A stretch of DNA of 64,000 nucleotides, taken from an uncultured Nonlabens sp. (GTDB lineage: Bacteria; Bacteroidota; Bacteroidia; Flavobacteriales; Flavobacteriaceae). The notes beneath the pieces were generated by a model, which was not told the DNA's origin, made no database searches, and saw only the letters and a list, made by a program, of their open reading frames with translations. Made by a program: the position numbers and the translations under genes. Positions 9,034 to 18,485 of this stretch are shown here, one piece after another. The first letter of the stretch is position 1. Each line of letters starts with the position of its first letter. The stretch covers positions 186,001 to 250,000 of the forward strand of contig CANLKV010000001.1 of the NCBI GenBank assembly GCA_947491755.1, written 5' to 3'.

Positions 9034-10233
9034 ATGTACGGAGCAATAGGAGACTTTTTGAAAAAAGAAATTGAAGAAATCAAAGAGGCGGGACTCTATA
9101 AAAAAGAACGTATCATCACATCCCCACAGGATGCGGTTATTACACTAGAAGATGGCAGCCAAGTACTTAATTTTTGTGCTAACAATTATCTAGGATTGAG
9201 TTCTCATCCAGAAGTTATTCAAGCAGCAAAGGATAGCCTAGATAGCCATGGTTTTGGAATGAGCTCTGTACGATTTATTTGTGGTACACAAGATATTCAC
9301 AAACAACTGGAACAAAAACTAGCTGATTTTTATGGTATGGAAGACACCATACTATATGCAGCCTGTTTTGATGCAAATGCAGGAGTTTTTGAACCATTAT
9401 TGACAAAAGAAGATGCTATAATTTCTGACTCTTTAAATCATGCTTCTATCATTGATGGGGTACGCTTGTGTAAAGCTGCTCGTTATCGATATGCTAGTGC
9501 AAATATGGAAGATCTTGAAAAGCAACTGCAGCAAGCAAATGCAGATGGAGCACGATTCAAGGTAGTGGTGACGGACGGTGTTTTCTCAATGGACGGTGTT
9601 CTAGCTCCACTGGACAAAATATGTGATCTTGCTGATAAATATGACGCCCTTGTTATGGTAGATGAGTGTCATGCGGCAGGATTTCTAGGCGATACAGGAA
9701 GAGGCTCATTAGAGGCAAAGGGTGTGCTAGGCAGAATCGATATTGTAACAGGAACTTTAGGAAAAGCACTAGGTGGCGCCATGGGAGGTTATACCTGTGC
9801 TAAAAAAGAAGTTATAGAGATATTGAGACAGCGATCCAGACCCTACTTATTCTCAAATTCACTAGCACCATCAATAGTAGGAGCGTCAATTAAAGCGATT
9901 GAATTGATCGATTCCAGTACAGATCTTATTGATAAAGTACAGTGGAATACGGCATACTTTAAAAAGGGAATGCAAAAATTAGGTTTTGACATCATAGATG
10001 GCGAGAGCGCTATTGTACCAGTAATGCTGTATGATGCTAAGTTATCTCAACAAATGGCAGATATGCTGTTAGAGGAAGGTATTTATGTCATAGGATTCTT
10101 TTATCCGGTAGTTCCTAAAGAAAAAGCACGAATCAGAGTGCAATTGAGTGCCGCGCATACTCAGGAACATCTAGATAAGGCTATTAAAAGCTTTGAAAAA
10201 GTTGGCAAAAAACTAAATATTATCAAAAATTAA
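9034..10233 (+). CDS. kbl: glycine C-acetyltransferase (2-amino-3-ketobutyrate CoA ligase)
   Basis: 399 residues, the normal length. This PLP-dependent alpha-oxoamine synthase cleaves 2-amino-3-oxobutanoate with CoA to glycine and acetyl-CoA, the second step of threonine degradation. The PLP lysine is Lys244 in [10 protein letters not shown]. The cofactor Asp210 and His213 lie in VDECHAAGF, and [12 protein letters not shown] is the typical N-terminal motif. Other family members (serine palmitoyltransferase, KBL-like AONS, BioF) share the fold, but overall similarity favours Kbl. No threonine dehydrogenase gene is adjacent. The upstream box at 9003-9010 suggests its own promoter. Confidence 0.9.
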   Translation: MYGAIGDFLKKEIEEIKEAGLYKKERIITSPQDAVITLEDGSQVLNFCANNYLGLSSHPEVIQAAKDSLDSHGFGMSSVRFICGTQDIHKQLEQKLADFYGMEDTILYAACFDANAGVFEPLLTKEDAIISDSLNHASIIDGVRLCKAARYRYASANMEDLEKQLQQANADGARFKVVVTDGVFSMDGVLAPLDKICDLADKYDALVMVDECHAAGFLGDTGRGSLEAKGVLGRIDIVTGTLGKALGGAMGGYTCAKKEVIEILRQRSRPYLFSNSLAPSIVGASIKAIELIDSSTDLIDKVQWNTAYFKKGMQKLGFDIIDGESAIVPVMLYDAKLSQQMADMLLEEGIYVIGFFYPVVPKEKARIRVQLSAAHTQEHLDKAIKSFEKVGKKLNIIKN

Positions 10234-10285
10234 CATATAATTCATGCCGCAGACGTGGCTTTAGGATAATTTTATTGTTTAACCC

Positions 10286-10315
10286 TTGCAATTGGCTAAT
10301 AACGAATTATTTTTG
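10286..10315 (+). promoter_or_regulatory. promoter of the ompA-family gene (TTG and TATTTTTG)
   Basis: TTG at 10286-10288, a 19-nt spacer and TATTTTTG at 10308-10315 give the best match in the window to the Bacteroidota -33/-7 promoter. The ATG follows 27 nt later. Confidence 0.65.
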
Positions 10316-10342
10316 TGCAGTTGTAAATTAAAATAACCCAAC

Positions 10343-11707
10343 ATGAAAAACTACTTTAAAATCATAACTGCATTTGCCTTCTTGCTATCAGCAGTTATGG
10401 TACAAGCGCAAGATGAAACGAATCGATGGGCAGTATCCATTGGTGTAAACGCGATTGATCTTTACCCTGTTGGGGAAGAGGATCAAGGACTAGGAGGATA
10501 TTTTGACGAATTCTTCAATGTCGATAATTACAATATTCTAACCGCCCCTAGTAGACTTGAAGTGGGATACTATGTTGGCGATGGTATAGTTGCTACTGCA
10601 GCCGGATCTATAAATATAATAGATAGAGTTGGTGATATTCGTATGGACGACATGACTTATGTTAGTTTCGATGGAGGACTTCGATACAATATAAGAGAAA
10701 TATATGACGGCAGCGATTTATTCAATCCTTATCTTGGTATTGGCGGGTCATATCAATTCGTAGAAGATTTATCCTTCGGGACTTTCAATGGTACCGTAGG
10801 GTTTGACTTTAAGGTAGCACAAAATTTATTTTTGAATGTACAGACCACCTACAAGCACGCCTTTGAAGATGCTAATCCAAAACATTTTCAACATGTTGCA
10901 GGAATTAAATTTGTGTGGGGAGCTAAAGACACCGATGGTGATGGTATTCCAGATAATAAAGATGAATGTCCAGAAACTTTTGGTCTAGAAGAGTTTAACG
11001 GTTGTCCTGATACGGATGGCGATGGAATCAAGGATAGTGAAGATGCTTGTCCTAATGATTTTGGACCAGTAGAAAACAACGGTTGCCCTGATACTGACGG
11101 TGACGGAGTTTTAGATAAAGATGATAAATGTCCTAATGAAGCTGGAACAGAAGCATTAATGGGTTGTCCAGATGCTGATGGCGATGGAATTGCAGATGGT
11201 GATGATGAGTGTCCTAACGAAGCAGGTATTGCTAAATTTAACGGATGTCCAGATTCTGACGGTGATGGTATCGCAGATAAGAATGACAAGTGTCCTAATG
11301 AGGCAGGTGTTGCAGAGTTGCAAGGTTGCCCAGCGCCAGTAGTGCCAACGGTTAAAGAACAAGAGCAGTTAAATGCTTATGCTAAAACTATTTTGTTTGC
11401 TACTAACAAATCAAACATTAAAGAGCAGTCTGCACAAACCTTGACTGACATTATTGCAATTCTTAAGAAATACCCTGATGCAAGATTTTCAATAGAAGGT
11501 CACACAGATAGTACTGGTTCTGATTCTTATAACCTAAGTCTTTCAAAAGAAAGAGCGAACGCAGTAATGCGCTACCTAGTAAATGGTGGTATTGCACCAG
11601 AGCGTCTTGAATCTGAAGGTTATGGTGAAACTAAGCCAATTGCAGATAATAGCACTGCTGCTGGAAGACAGCAAAACAGACGTACTGAGATTAACTTGAT
11701 CAAGTAA
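10343..11707 (+). CDS. OmpA-family outer membrane protein with thrombospondin type 3 repeats
   Basis: 454 residues. A signal peptide ([22 protein letters not shown], cleaved before Gln) precedes an N-terminal region of about 170 residues that looks like an OmpA-type beta-barrel ([11 protein letters not shown], alternating aromatic strands). Five exact-length 27-residue repeats follow (residues 196-330), each beginning D-x-DGDG and ending GCP, which should bind calcium. The C-terminal OmpA/MotB domain (about 340-454) contains [23 protein letters not shown] and [12 protein letters not shown] for peptidoglycan binding. It probably links outer membrane and cell wall as an abundant structural protein. 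A strong promoter lies upstream and a terminator downstream, so it is monocistronic. Confidence 0.93.
   Translation: MKNYFKIITAFAFLLSAVMVQAQDETNRWAVSIGVNAIDLYPVGEEDQGLGGYFDEFFNVDNYNILTAPSRLEVGYYVGDGIVATAAGSINIIDRVGDIRMDDMTYVSFDGGLRYNIREIYDGSDLFNPYLGIGGSYQFVEDLSFGTFNGTVGFDFKVAQNLFLNVQTTYKHAFEDANPKHFQHVAGIKFVWGAKDTDGDGIPDNKDECPETFGLEEFNGCPDTDGDGIKDSEDACPNDFGPVENNGCPDTDGDGVLDKDDKCPNEAGTEALMGCPDADGDGIADGDDECPNEAGIAKFNGCPDSDGDGIADKNDKCPNEAGVAELQGCPAPVVPTVKEQEQLNAYAKTILFATNKSNIKEQSAQTLTDIIAILKKYPDARFSIEGHTDSTGSDSYNLSLSKERANAVMRYLVNGGIAPERLESEGYGETKPIADNSTAAGRQQNRRTEINLIK
10928..11332 (+). repeat. five tandem 81-bp repeats encoding calcium-binding TSP3 units
   Basis: Five consecutive 27-codon units within the OmpA-family gene share DxDGDG and the terminal GCP. 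The protein is conserved more than the DNA. There are no spacers. Confidence 0.9.
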
Positions 11708-11735
11708 TTTGTACTAAACAAGTTTTGTTAGAAAC

Positions 11736-11766
11736 AAACGCCATCCACGAGGATGGCGTTTTTTTT
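11736..11766 (+). terminator. terminator after the ompA-family gene
   Basis: Stem AAACGCCATCC / GGATGGCGTTT with an ACGA loop and a long T run, 28 nt after the stop codon. Confidence 0.9.
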
Positions 11767-11801
11767 GGCCTTATTTTTAATACCACTTATTTTTTTGATA
11801 G

Positions 11802-14540
11802 ATGAAGAACAGCTTTATAAATAGTATTCTAGAAGATTTAGTTTCACAAGATATAGATCTTTTGCAGTTACAATATGTGGTTCCCAGTAGACGTGTGGGT
11901 TTATTTCTCCAGCAGGCTTTGATTGCGCAATACAACAAGCCAATCATAAGTCCTGTAATTATGAGTATTGAGGATTATATTCAAAAGGTCTCAGGCTTGC
12001 AAATCTTACCCGACCTAGACATACTGCCTTATTTTTATAAATCGTACTGTAAAATTACACCAGAGAGTCAGCGAGATTCGTTTGATACTTTCATCACATG
12101 GGCTCCAACCATTTTACAAGACTTTAATGAGTTGGACCGCTATTTAGTTCAGACAGACGATTTTTTTAATTACCTAGGCAACTTTAAAGCATTAGATTCA
12201 GATCGCCACTGGTCATTGGAAGCCAATCCTACGATAATGATAACGCAGTATTTGGATTTCTGGAAAAAGCTAGCCAGTTACTATAAAAGTCTGAATGAAC
12301 TTCTTTTACTGGAGGGCATTGCTTATCAAGGTATGGCCTATCGTACAGCTTGCAAAACGATCGTAGATCAAAATGGGCATATTGATGATAATAAAAAGCT
12401 GGTCTTTTTAGGATTGAACGCCCTTAACAAGGCTGAGTCCACGATAATTCAATACTTATTAGATATAGACCACGCCTTGATTTATTGGGATGCAGATAAT
12501 TATTTTATATCTCGCAAATATCACGAAGCTGGAAAATTTATGAGAGACCATCTTGATAAATGGCCTTTTTACCGTCAAAATGATTTTAAGATACTAGGCG
12601 AAAACTTTGAACGTCCCAAGGAAATAGAAATTGTAAGTGCTACAGGAAATTTAGGTGTCGTACAAGCTGCCAGGAAAAAACTAGAGGAAATAACCGCAGA
12701 GCAGTTAGAAAATACGGTTGTCATACTAGCTGATGAACAATTGCTTTTACCTTTTCTAAATGCGCTGCCAGATAATATTCCCTTCTACAATATTACCATG
12801 GGCCTTAGCTTAGACAACCTTCCTATAAGTTCATTTTTTATTGATTTATTTGAACTTCATCGCCAGTACAATGACAATGGTTTTTACTACCGTAACTTAA
12901 TAAAGGTGCTAGAAACCCCCTTTACAAATTTGCTAGCAACAAACGAGGTCAAAAGCGCAATTGAAAGAATAAGAAAGAAAAATATAATTCAACTGCAACC
13001 TGATGAATTTGATCAACAACGATTCCCCTTTATACATAAACTTTTAAAACCTTTAGACCGACCCGCTGACATTCTCAAATTAACGACTGCTCTAATGGAG
13101 CAGCTTAAAGAAGCACTAAAAGCTAAGCATCATGCTCAATTAGAATTAGAGCAACTACTCGCAATGACGGAGGTTTCAAATGAGTTATCCGATTTATTGA
13201 GAGACAATCCTTCAATAGACAGTATGCGTACTTTAAGTCATCTATTGAGACAATTGCTACCCCTTAAAAAACTGGATTTTATAGGAGAACCCGTTCAAGG
13301 ATTACAGATAATGGGCTTATTAGAAACTAGAGCTTTAGATTATGATCATATCATCATGTTATCAGTAAATGAGGGAACTCTACCTGCCGGCAAATCGTTC
13401 AATTCTTACATCCCTCATGAGATGAAGAAAGCCTTTGAGCTACCAACCTATACAGAAAAAGATAGCATTTATGCGTATCACTTTTACAGATTATTACATC
13501 GTTGCTCTAGCGCCAGCTTTATATATAATAATGAAACCGAAACATTAGGTGGAGGTGAGCAAAGTAGATTTTTATTACAATTGCAAATGGAGCCAGCTAC
13601 AAATCATATTATCAATGAAATCTCATACTACCACAAAGTGGAAGCTATTGAAAAAACTTTGACACAGATAAACAAAGAGCCTATTTACTTTGAACGCCTC
13701 GATCAAATCGCTTCCAGCGGATTTTCTCCATCTGCTTTGACTAGCTACATACGTAATCCTTTAGACTTTTTTTCAAATAAAATCCTGCGTATCAATGATC
13801 TTGAGGATGTTGAAGAAAATATAGCGCTCAATACCATGGGTTCCATTATTCATGAGGCTCTAGATCAATTGTATCAGCCTTATCAAAACCTTATTCTAGT
13901 TGAAAATGACTTTCTAAAAATACACAGCCAGATCAAAACTGAAATTGATCTAGCTTACAGCAAGTACTACCCATCTCAATCTAAGCCTATGGGTAAAAAC
14001 AGAATTATCTATGAAGTCGCTTTGCACTATGTTCGTAAAATGATCAATGTAGACCAACAACTCGTTAAAGATGGTAACGAGCTCATCATAAAAAGCGTTG
14101 AACAAAATCTTGAAACTATTATAAACATAGATCATATAGGGCCAGTTAAACTTCATGGTAAAGTTGATCGTGTAGATAGTCTCAACAAAGTGACAAGGAT
14201 CATCGACTACAAATCTGGCACTGTGAGTAAGTCTAATGTAGGCCTAGCGGAAGATGGGTTTAAAGAATTGACAGAAAACTATGATAAATCGAAAGCTTTT
14301 CAAGTTTTGATGTATGCCTATTTGTATAGTAAATCCTTTCCTGAAAATGAAGTCACTGGTGGTATCATTAGCTTTAAAAATTTCAAAGAGGGCTTTATTC
14401 CTTTCAGTATCAAGCAAGGTCGATCCTACAAAGAGCAGCCAATTGATAAAGAGATTCTCAAAAGATTTGAAGAATGTTTAATATATCTTGTTACTGAAAT
14501 ATATGATCCACAAACACCACTAACGGAGAAAGAAACATGA
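11802..14540 (+). CDS. AddB-like PD-(D/E)XK nuclease/inactivated helicase
   Basis: 912 residues. Likely partner of the AddA-like protein in double-strand-break processing. The N-terminus (YVVPSRRVGLFLQQAL) resembles the AddB helicase-like domain, with a degenerate P-loop region. RALDYDHIIMLSVNEGTLPAGKS is the typical AddB/UvrD-like motif. SPSALTSYIRNPLDFFSNKILRI begins the C-terminal nuclease domain, whose core is IIDYKSG (Asp802, Lys804). The iron-sulfur cysteines of Bacillus AddB are not evident. The stop overlaps the next start by 4 bp (ATGA), so it is translationally coupled to the alpha/beta hydrolase. A long T run (TATTTTTTTG) lies 4 nt before the ATG as a possible imperfect -7 box. Confidence 0.85.
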   Translation: MKNSFINSILEDLVSQDIDLLQLQYVVPSRRVGLFLQQALIAQYNKPIISPVIMSIEDYIQKVSGLQILPDLDILPYFYKSYCKITPESQRDSFDTFITWAPTILQDFNELDRYLVQTDDFFNYLGNFKALDSDRHWSLEANPTIMITQYLDFWKKLASYYKSLNELLLLEGIAYQGMAYRTACKTIVDQNGHIDDNKKLVFLGLNALNKAESTIIQYLLDIDHALIYWDADNYFISRKYHEAGKFMRDHLDKWPFYRQNDFKILGENFERPKEIEIVSATGNLGVVQAARKKLEEITAEQLENTVVILADEQLLLPFLNALPDNIPFYNITMGLSLDNLPISSFFIDLFELHRQYNDNGFYYRNLIKVLETPFTNLLATNEVKSAIERIRKKNIIQLQPDEFDQQRFPFIHKLLKPLDRPADILKLTTALMEQLKEALKAKHHAQLELEQLLAMTEVSNELSDLLRDNPSIDSMRTLSHLLRQLLPLKKLDFIGEPVQGLQIMGLLETRALDYDHIIMLSVNEGTLPAGKSFNSYIPHEMKKAFELPTYTEKDSIYAYHFYRLLHRCSSASFIYNNETETLGGGEQSRFLLQLQMEPATNHIINEISYYHKVEAIEKTLTQINKEPIYFERLDQIASSGFSPSALTSYIRNPLDFFSNKILRINDLEDVEENIALNTMGSIIHEALDQLYQPYQNLILVENDFLKIHSQIKTEIDLAYSKYYPSQSKPMGKNRIIYEVALHYVRKMINVDQQLVKDGNELIIKSVEQNLETIINIDHIGPVKLHGKVDRVDSLNKVTRIIDYKSGTVSKSNVGLAEDGFKELTENYDKSKAFQVLMYAYLYSKSFPENEVTGGIISFKNFKEGFIPFSIKQGRSYKEQPIDKEILKRFEECLIYLVTEIYDPQTPLTEKET

Positions 14541-15367
14541 GAGAGAGCAACATAAAAATAGCAGCAGAAAATAATAAAACCATATTACTTGATTACCAGT
14601 ACCAGACAGGGGCAACATCCATGCCTGTCGTTATATTCTCACATGGCTTAAAAGGTTTTAAGGATTGGGGTCCGTGGGATGTCATGGGTTCTTCTTTTGC
14701 AGAAGCAGGATTTTTGTTCATTAAACACAACTTCTCCCATAACGGTGGAACCCCACAACAACCTATTGACTTTCCTGATTTAGAAGCCTTTGGTAATAAC
14801 AACTACAGTATAGAGGTACGAGATCTTTGTCGCGTAATAGATTGGCTATTAACGTCAGATTTACCATATGATCCAAATAAAATTGCTTTGATAGGGCACA
14901 GCAGGGGGGCAGGAATTGCGACCATAGCTGCCGCTAATCACAATAGCATAAGTCACCTTATAACCCTAGCAGGTGTGGCAGACTATGAATCACGTTTTCC
15001 TAAAAATGAAGAACTTAAGGAATGGGAGAAAACGGGTGTTTATTACGTGAACAATGGACGAACAGGTCAACAAATGCCTTTTTATTACCAACTATATACC
15101 GACTATTTACAGAACAGCAAAAAACTAGATATTCAAAGAGCAGCTGCCCGCTTATCCGTTCCACACCTTATCATTCACGGTACTGATGATAGAACAGTTG
15201 ATTTGAAAGATGCCTATATATACCATAAAAACAGCCCGCACAGTCAACTGTTATTAGTACAAGGCGCAGATCACGTTATGGGAGCATCACACCCCTGGCA
15301 GTCTAAGCTTTTACCAAAGCACCTAAGAAAAGTGGTGCAATGTGCGATCAATTTTCTTAAAACCTGA
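14537..15367 (+). CDS. alpha/beta hydrolase (dienelactone hydrolase/peptidase S9-like)
   Basis: 276 residues. The catalytic triad is readable: nucleophile Ser122 in IGHSRGAG, the acid in IHGTDDRTVD, and His in GADHVMG near the C-terminus. VIFSHGLKGFKDWGPW supplies the oxyanion HG motif. There is no signal peptide, so it is cytoplasmic. The substrate is unknown. The start ATG overlaps the addB stop by 4 bp, implying one transcript, although a functional link with DNA repair is not obvious. It ends at a bidirectional terminator shared with the tRNA. Confidence 0.85.
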   Translation: MRESNIKIAAENNKTILLDYQYQTGATSMPVVIFSHGLKGFKDWGPWDVMGSSFAEAGFLFIKHNFSHNGGTPQQPIDFPDLEAFGNNNYSIEVRDLCRVIDWLLTSDLPYDPNKIALIGHSRGAGIATIAAANHNSISHLITLAGVADYESRFPKNEELKEWEKTGVYYVNNGRTGQQMPFYYQLYTDYLQNSKKLDIQRAAARLSVPHLIIHGTDDRTVDLKDAYIYHKNSPHSQLLLVQGADHVMGASHPWQSKLLPKHLRKVVQCAINFLKT

Positions 15368-15383
15368 TCAAAACAGATATAAA

Positions 15384-15419
15384 AAACCGCCACAGGTTTA
15401 TAAAAAGCTGTGGCGGTTT
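15384..15419. terminator. bidirectional terminator between the hydrolase and tRNA-Ala
   Basis: A 12-bp perfect stem AAACCGCCACAG / CTGTGGCGGTTT around a 12-nt loop. An A run on its left provides the T tract for the minus-strand tRNA transcript. Confidence 0.8.
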
Positions 15420-15427
15420 CAAAAAAG

Positions 15428-15501
15428 TGGAGAATACCGGATTCGAACCGGTCACCTCTTGCCTGCCAGGCAAGCGCTCTAGCCAAATGAGCTAATCCCC
15501 C
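15428..15501 (-). tRNA. tRNA-Ala (anticodon GGC)
   Basis: 74 nt on the minus strand. The acceptor stem GGGGGAT / ATTCTCC includes the G3-U70 pair that marks alanine tRNAs. The D arm has AGCTC...GAGC, the anticodon stem-loop is CTTGC-CTGGCAG-GCAAG with anticodon GGC, and the T arm has CCGG-TTCGAAT-CCGG. The discriminator is A73. CCA is not encoded. It sits alone between the hydrolase and MATE genes. Confidence 0.96.
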
Positions 15502-15590
15502 ATTAGGTGCTCGCTGATTTAAAACTTAAAAAAGCGTTGCAAATATACACTTTAAGCAATCTTTTTCTACCTATCCTCCCAGGATAACTT

Positions 15591-15598
15591 TAAGTTTG
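15591..15598 (+). promoter_or_regulatory. -7 box directly before the MATE gene
   Basis: TAAGTTTG fits TAnnTTTG and ends 4 nt before the GTG start at 15603, suggesting a leaderless mRNA. No clear -33 TTG is present. Confidence 0.45.
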
Positions 15599-15602
15599 TT
15601 GC

Positions 15603-16949
15603 GTGACTCAAAAAGTAAGTATAACAAACAAAGAAATTCTCAGGCTTGCCTTCCCTGCAATCATTGCTGGCATAGCAGAGCCAGTTATAAGCATTACAGA
15701 CATTGCTGTGATAGGCAACATGCAGTCCAATAGTGTGGATGCCCTTGCAGCGGTAGGTCTGGCAGGGTCATTTTTAAGTACCATCATCTGGACTCTTGCA
15801 CAAACTAAGACTAGTATATCAAGCATCGTTTCAAATGCATTAGGAAGCAATACCCTTGAGCGTATTGATAAATTAATACCTCAAGTTTTATGGATTAATA
15901 TACTGCTGGGGATTATTATATACCTCGTCACCGCTCCTGCAGCTTATTTTATCTTCAGTTTATATAATGCTAGTGGCGAGGTCCTTGAGATGACAACATC
16001 ATATTATCAAATAAGAGCACTGGGTTTTCCACTTACCCTCAGTGCCTTTGCCATATTTGGTATTTTTCGAGGGATACAAAATACCAGTTGGGCGATGATC
16101 GCTAGTATTACCGGTGCGGTTATAAATGTTATACTGGACATTGTATTAGTCAATGGCCTTGAGGGATATTTGCCCGCTTATGGACTTACTGGAGCTGCTA
16201 TTGCTAGTTTAATTGCACAAGCAAGCATGCTTGTTATCGCATTGTTCTTTCTTTATAAAAAAACTCGTTTTACCTTAAAAATAAAGTTGTGGCAACCCCA
16301 TGAAAAATTGATGTACCACATTAAATTGACAGCAAACTTTTTCTTACGCACCCTCGCCATAAATATTTGCATCTATCTTTCTTATCGTTATGCTAACGGT
16401 TACGGCACTGCTGCCGCAGCTACACATGCTATCCTTATGAACATTTGGCTATTTTTTTCATTCTTTGTTGACGGGTTTGCAAATGCTAGTAACGCATTAG
16501 GCGGTAGGTATTTAGGAGCTCGAGACAGAGAGTCCTTAAAATACCTAGCCGTAAGAACCAATTTTTTTGGAGTAATTGTAGCAAGCGTCCTGGCTCTATT
16601 GTGCGCTGTCTTTTATAATCAAATAGGACCCCTATTTAATGACGACCCACAAGTTTTAAAGCTATTTACCCATACATTTTTTATCATTTTACTCATGCAG
16701 CCTATAAATGCTGTTGCTTTTGTTTATGACGGGATTTTCAAAGGCTGGGGAGAGGCACCATACTTGCGCAATCTTTTAATGATCGTTACCGCATTTCTTT
16801 TTATCCCTACCTTATTATTTTTTGATTATCTAGATTTTAAGTTACAGGCTATCTGGATTGCATTTTTTGCCTGGATGATAGGTCGAGCGGTCTTCTTACA
16901 TTATCGATTTAAGGTCAAACTCTCAGCTATGCAATCTGTTGAGGGTTAG
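15603..16949 (+). CDS. MATE-family efflux transporter (DinF-like)
   Basis: 448 residues with about 12 hydrophobic segments. It is an inner-membrane multidrug/toxin exporter driven by sodium ions or protons. The N-terminus, RLAFPAIIAGIAEPVISITDIAVIGN, is the MATE signature of the first helices, and the second half repeats the topology from about residue 235. GTG at 15603 is used because no ATG precedes the first helix and the promoter box ends immediately upstream. It faces tRNA-Ala divergently. A palindrome copy begins 3 bp after its stop codon. Confidence 0.9.
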   Translation: MTQKVSITNKEILRLAFPAIIAGIAEPVISITDIAVIGNMQSNSVDALAAVGLAGSFLSTIIWTLAQTKTSISSIVSNALGSNTLERIDKLIPQVLWINILLGIIIYLVTAPAAYFIFSLYNASGEVLEMTTSYYQIRALGFPLTLSAFAIFGIFRGIQNTSWAMIASITGAVINVILDIVLVNGLEGYLPAYGLTGAAIASLIAQASMLVIALFFLYKKTRFTLKIKLWQPHEKLMYHIKLTANFFLRTLAINICIYLSYRYANGYGTAAAATHAILMNIWLFFSFFVDGFANASNALGGRYLGARDRESLKYLAVRTNFFGVIVASVLALLCAVFYNQIGPLFNDDPQVLKLFTHTFFIILLMQPINAVAFVYDGIFKGWGEAPYLRNLLMIVTAFLFIPTLLFFDYLDFKLQAIWIAFFAWMIGRAVFLHYRFKVKLSAMQSVEG

Positions 16950-16952
16950 TTC

Positions 16953-16966
16953 GCTTTCGCGAAAGC
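16953..16966. repeat. dispersed palindrome, copy 4 (intergenic)
   Basis: Perfect 14-bp copy just after the MATE stop codon. It lacks a T tract, so it is unlikely to be a normal terminator. Confidence 0.95.
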
Positions 16967-17003
16967 TAACATACCATCAATCCTTTAAACAACCCACTGA
17001 ATG

Positions 17004-17037
17004 TTGAATCGTAAACGCGGCGAACTGCCTATCTTTG
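17004..17037 (+). promoter_or_regulatory. putative queD promoter (TTG and TATCTTTG)
   Basis: TTG at 17004-17006 and TATCTTTG at 17030-17037 are separated by 23 nt. This implies a 5' leader of about 65 nt before queD; I found no recognisable riboswitch in it. Confidence 0.45.
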
Positions 17038-17107
17038 CACAAACTTAAAGCGCCTTGCAATAATAGACTGAAAACCTAATATTGCTCTCTTACAAAATAC
17101 TCTTGCC

Positions 17108-17557
17108 ATGGGAAAAGTTCGCATAACTAAAGAATTCACCTTTGAAACCGGTCATGCTTTATACGGCTACGACGGTAAATGTCGCAACGTTCATGGACAC
17201 AGCTATAAGCTTGCAGTTACCGTTATAGGGGAGCCTATAGCAGATAAGGATCACGTAAAATATGGAATGGTAATCGACTTTACTGATCTTAAAACAATCG
17301 TGAAAGAAGAAATTGTAGATCCCTTTGATCATGCTACAGTATTTAATAAGAACTCACCGCATGTAGAGCTTGCTGCTCAACTTAAAGATCGCGGTCATGA
17401 CGTTATACTGGCAGATTACCAACCTACCAGCGAGATGATGATTCAAGACTTTGCAAACAAGATTGCGCAGCGCCTGCCTGACAACATCACACTTTATTCA
17501 TTAAGGTTGAGAGAGACTGAAACTAGCTATGCAGAATGGTTTGCTAGTGATAACTAA
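17108..17557 (+). CDS. queD: 6-carboxytetrahydropterin synthase (QueD/PTPS family)
   Basis: 149 residues. It converts dihydroneopterin triphosphate to 6-carboxy-5,6,7,8-tetrahydropterin in the preQ0/queuosine pathway. Zinc ligands His16 (FETGHAL), His29 and His31 (CRNVHGHSY) and catalytic Cys25 are present, and LRLRETETSYAEW forms the C-terminal pterin-binding motif with its Glu. A pyruvoyltetrahydropterin synthase role is the alternative, but bacterial context favours QueD. A queuosine precursor transporter is encoded 29 kb away at 46451-47149. The gene converges with hemF, with 7 bp between stops. Confidence 0.9.
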   Translation: MGKVRITKEFTFETGHALYGYDGKCRNVHGHSYKLAVTVIGEPIADKDHVKYGMVIDFTDLKTIVKEEIVDPFDHATVFNKNSPHVELAAQLKDRGHDVILADYQPTSEMMIQDFANKIAQRLPDNITLYSLRLRETETSYAEWFASDN

Positions 17558-17564
17558 AGCTTTT

Positions 17565-18476
17565 CTACACCCATTCTCTGGGTTTGCGCAGTACCTTTAA
17601 TAATGCTTCCTCTGGAGAACCAGGAGCAGGATGATGATCATACTTCCATTGCACCCGCGGTGGCAGACTCATAAGGATACTCTCTATCCTACCATTAGTC
17701 TTTAAACCAAATAAGGTCCCTTTATCATGTATCAAATTGAACTCTACATAGCGACCACGACGTATTTGCTGCCATTCTAATTGCTCTTTATCATACGGTT
17801 GATCTTTACGCTTCAACACTATTGGCACATAAGCATCTAGAAAATGAGAGGCCATATCTTGTTGAAAATTCAACCAGTCGTCCATGGAATAATCGCTAGT
17901 AGCACGACAGTAGTCATAAAAAAGACCTCCTATCCCACGTGCTTCTTCCCTATGACTGTTATAAAAATAAGAATCACATTTGGCCTTAAACGACTTGTAA
18001 TCTGTTAGATCATGACGATCGCACACTGCTTTACATACTTGATGGAAGTGTGTAGCATCTTCCTCAAATAAATAATATGGAGTTAAATCCAGTCCACCGC
18101 CGAACCAGCAATCTACGATCTCGCCCTCCTTATTATACATTTCAAAATACCTAAAGTTTGCATGTACGGTAGGAACCATGGGGTTGACCGGATGTATGAC
18201 AAGACTGATGCCAGTAGCATAAAAATGAGCATCGCTTACCTTAAAATAATTTTGCATCGCGGCAGGCAATTCACCATGCACTGCACTTATGTTAACACCA
18301 CCTTTTTCAAAAACACTACCGTTTTCTATAACTCTAGAAAAGCCGCCACCACCTTGTTCTCTATGCCACTCATCCTCTTTAAATACAGCTTTTCCGTCCA
18401 ACTGTTCTAATCGAGTTGTGATCGTATTTTGTAAGTCTTTGATAAATGTATAAAATGGTTCTTTTTGTGATTGCAT
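17565..18476 (-). CDS. hemF: oxygen-dependent coproporphyrinogen III oxidase
   Basis: 303 residues. It performs oxygen-dependent oxidative decarboxylation of coproporphyrinogen III to protoporphyrinogen IX. The family blocks are clear: GGGGFSRVIENG, TVHANFRYFEM, CWFGGGLDLTPYYLFEEDATHFH, HREEARGIGGLFYDY and RRGRYVEFNLIHDKGT. It is last in the minus-strand order hemD-hemE-EI24-hemF, 9 bp after the EI24 gene, so it is almost certainly co-transcribed. The ATG at 18476 fits. Confidence 0.96.
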   Translation of the reverse strand: MQSQKEPFYTFIKDLQNTITTRLEQLDGKAVFKEDEWHREQGGGGFSRVIENGSVFEKGGVNISAVHGELPAAMQNYFKVSDAHFYATGISLVIHPVNPMVPTVHANFRYFEMYNKEGEIVDCWFGGGLDLTPYYLFEEDATHFHQVCKAVCDRHDLTDYKSFKAKCDSYFYNSHREEARGIGGLFYDYCRATSDYSMDDWLNFQQDMASHFLDAYVPIVLKRKDQPYDKEQLEWQQIRRGRYVEFNLIHDKGTLFGLKTNGRIESILMSLPPRVQWKYDHHPAPGSPEEALLKVLRKPREWV

Positions 18477-18485
18477 GGTATAAAA

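Noticed and set aside
10888..11362. Two antisense ORFs opposite the OmpA-family repeats
   Set aside because: They exist because the repeats of the sense gene have a periodic codon pattern; the encoded Ser/Pro-rich peptides are shadows.
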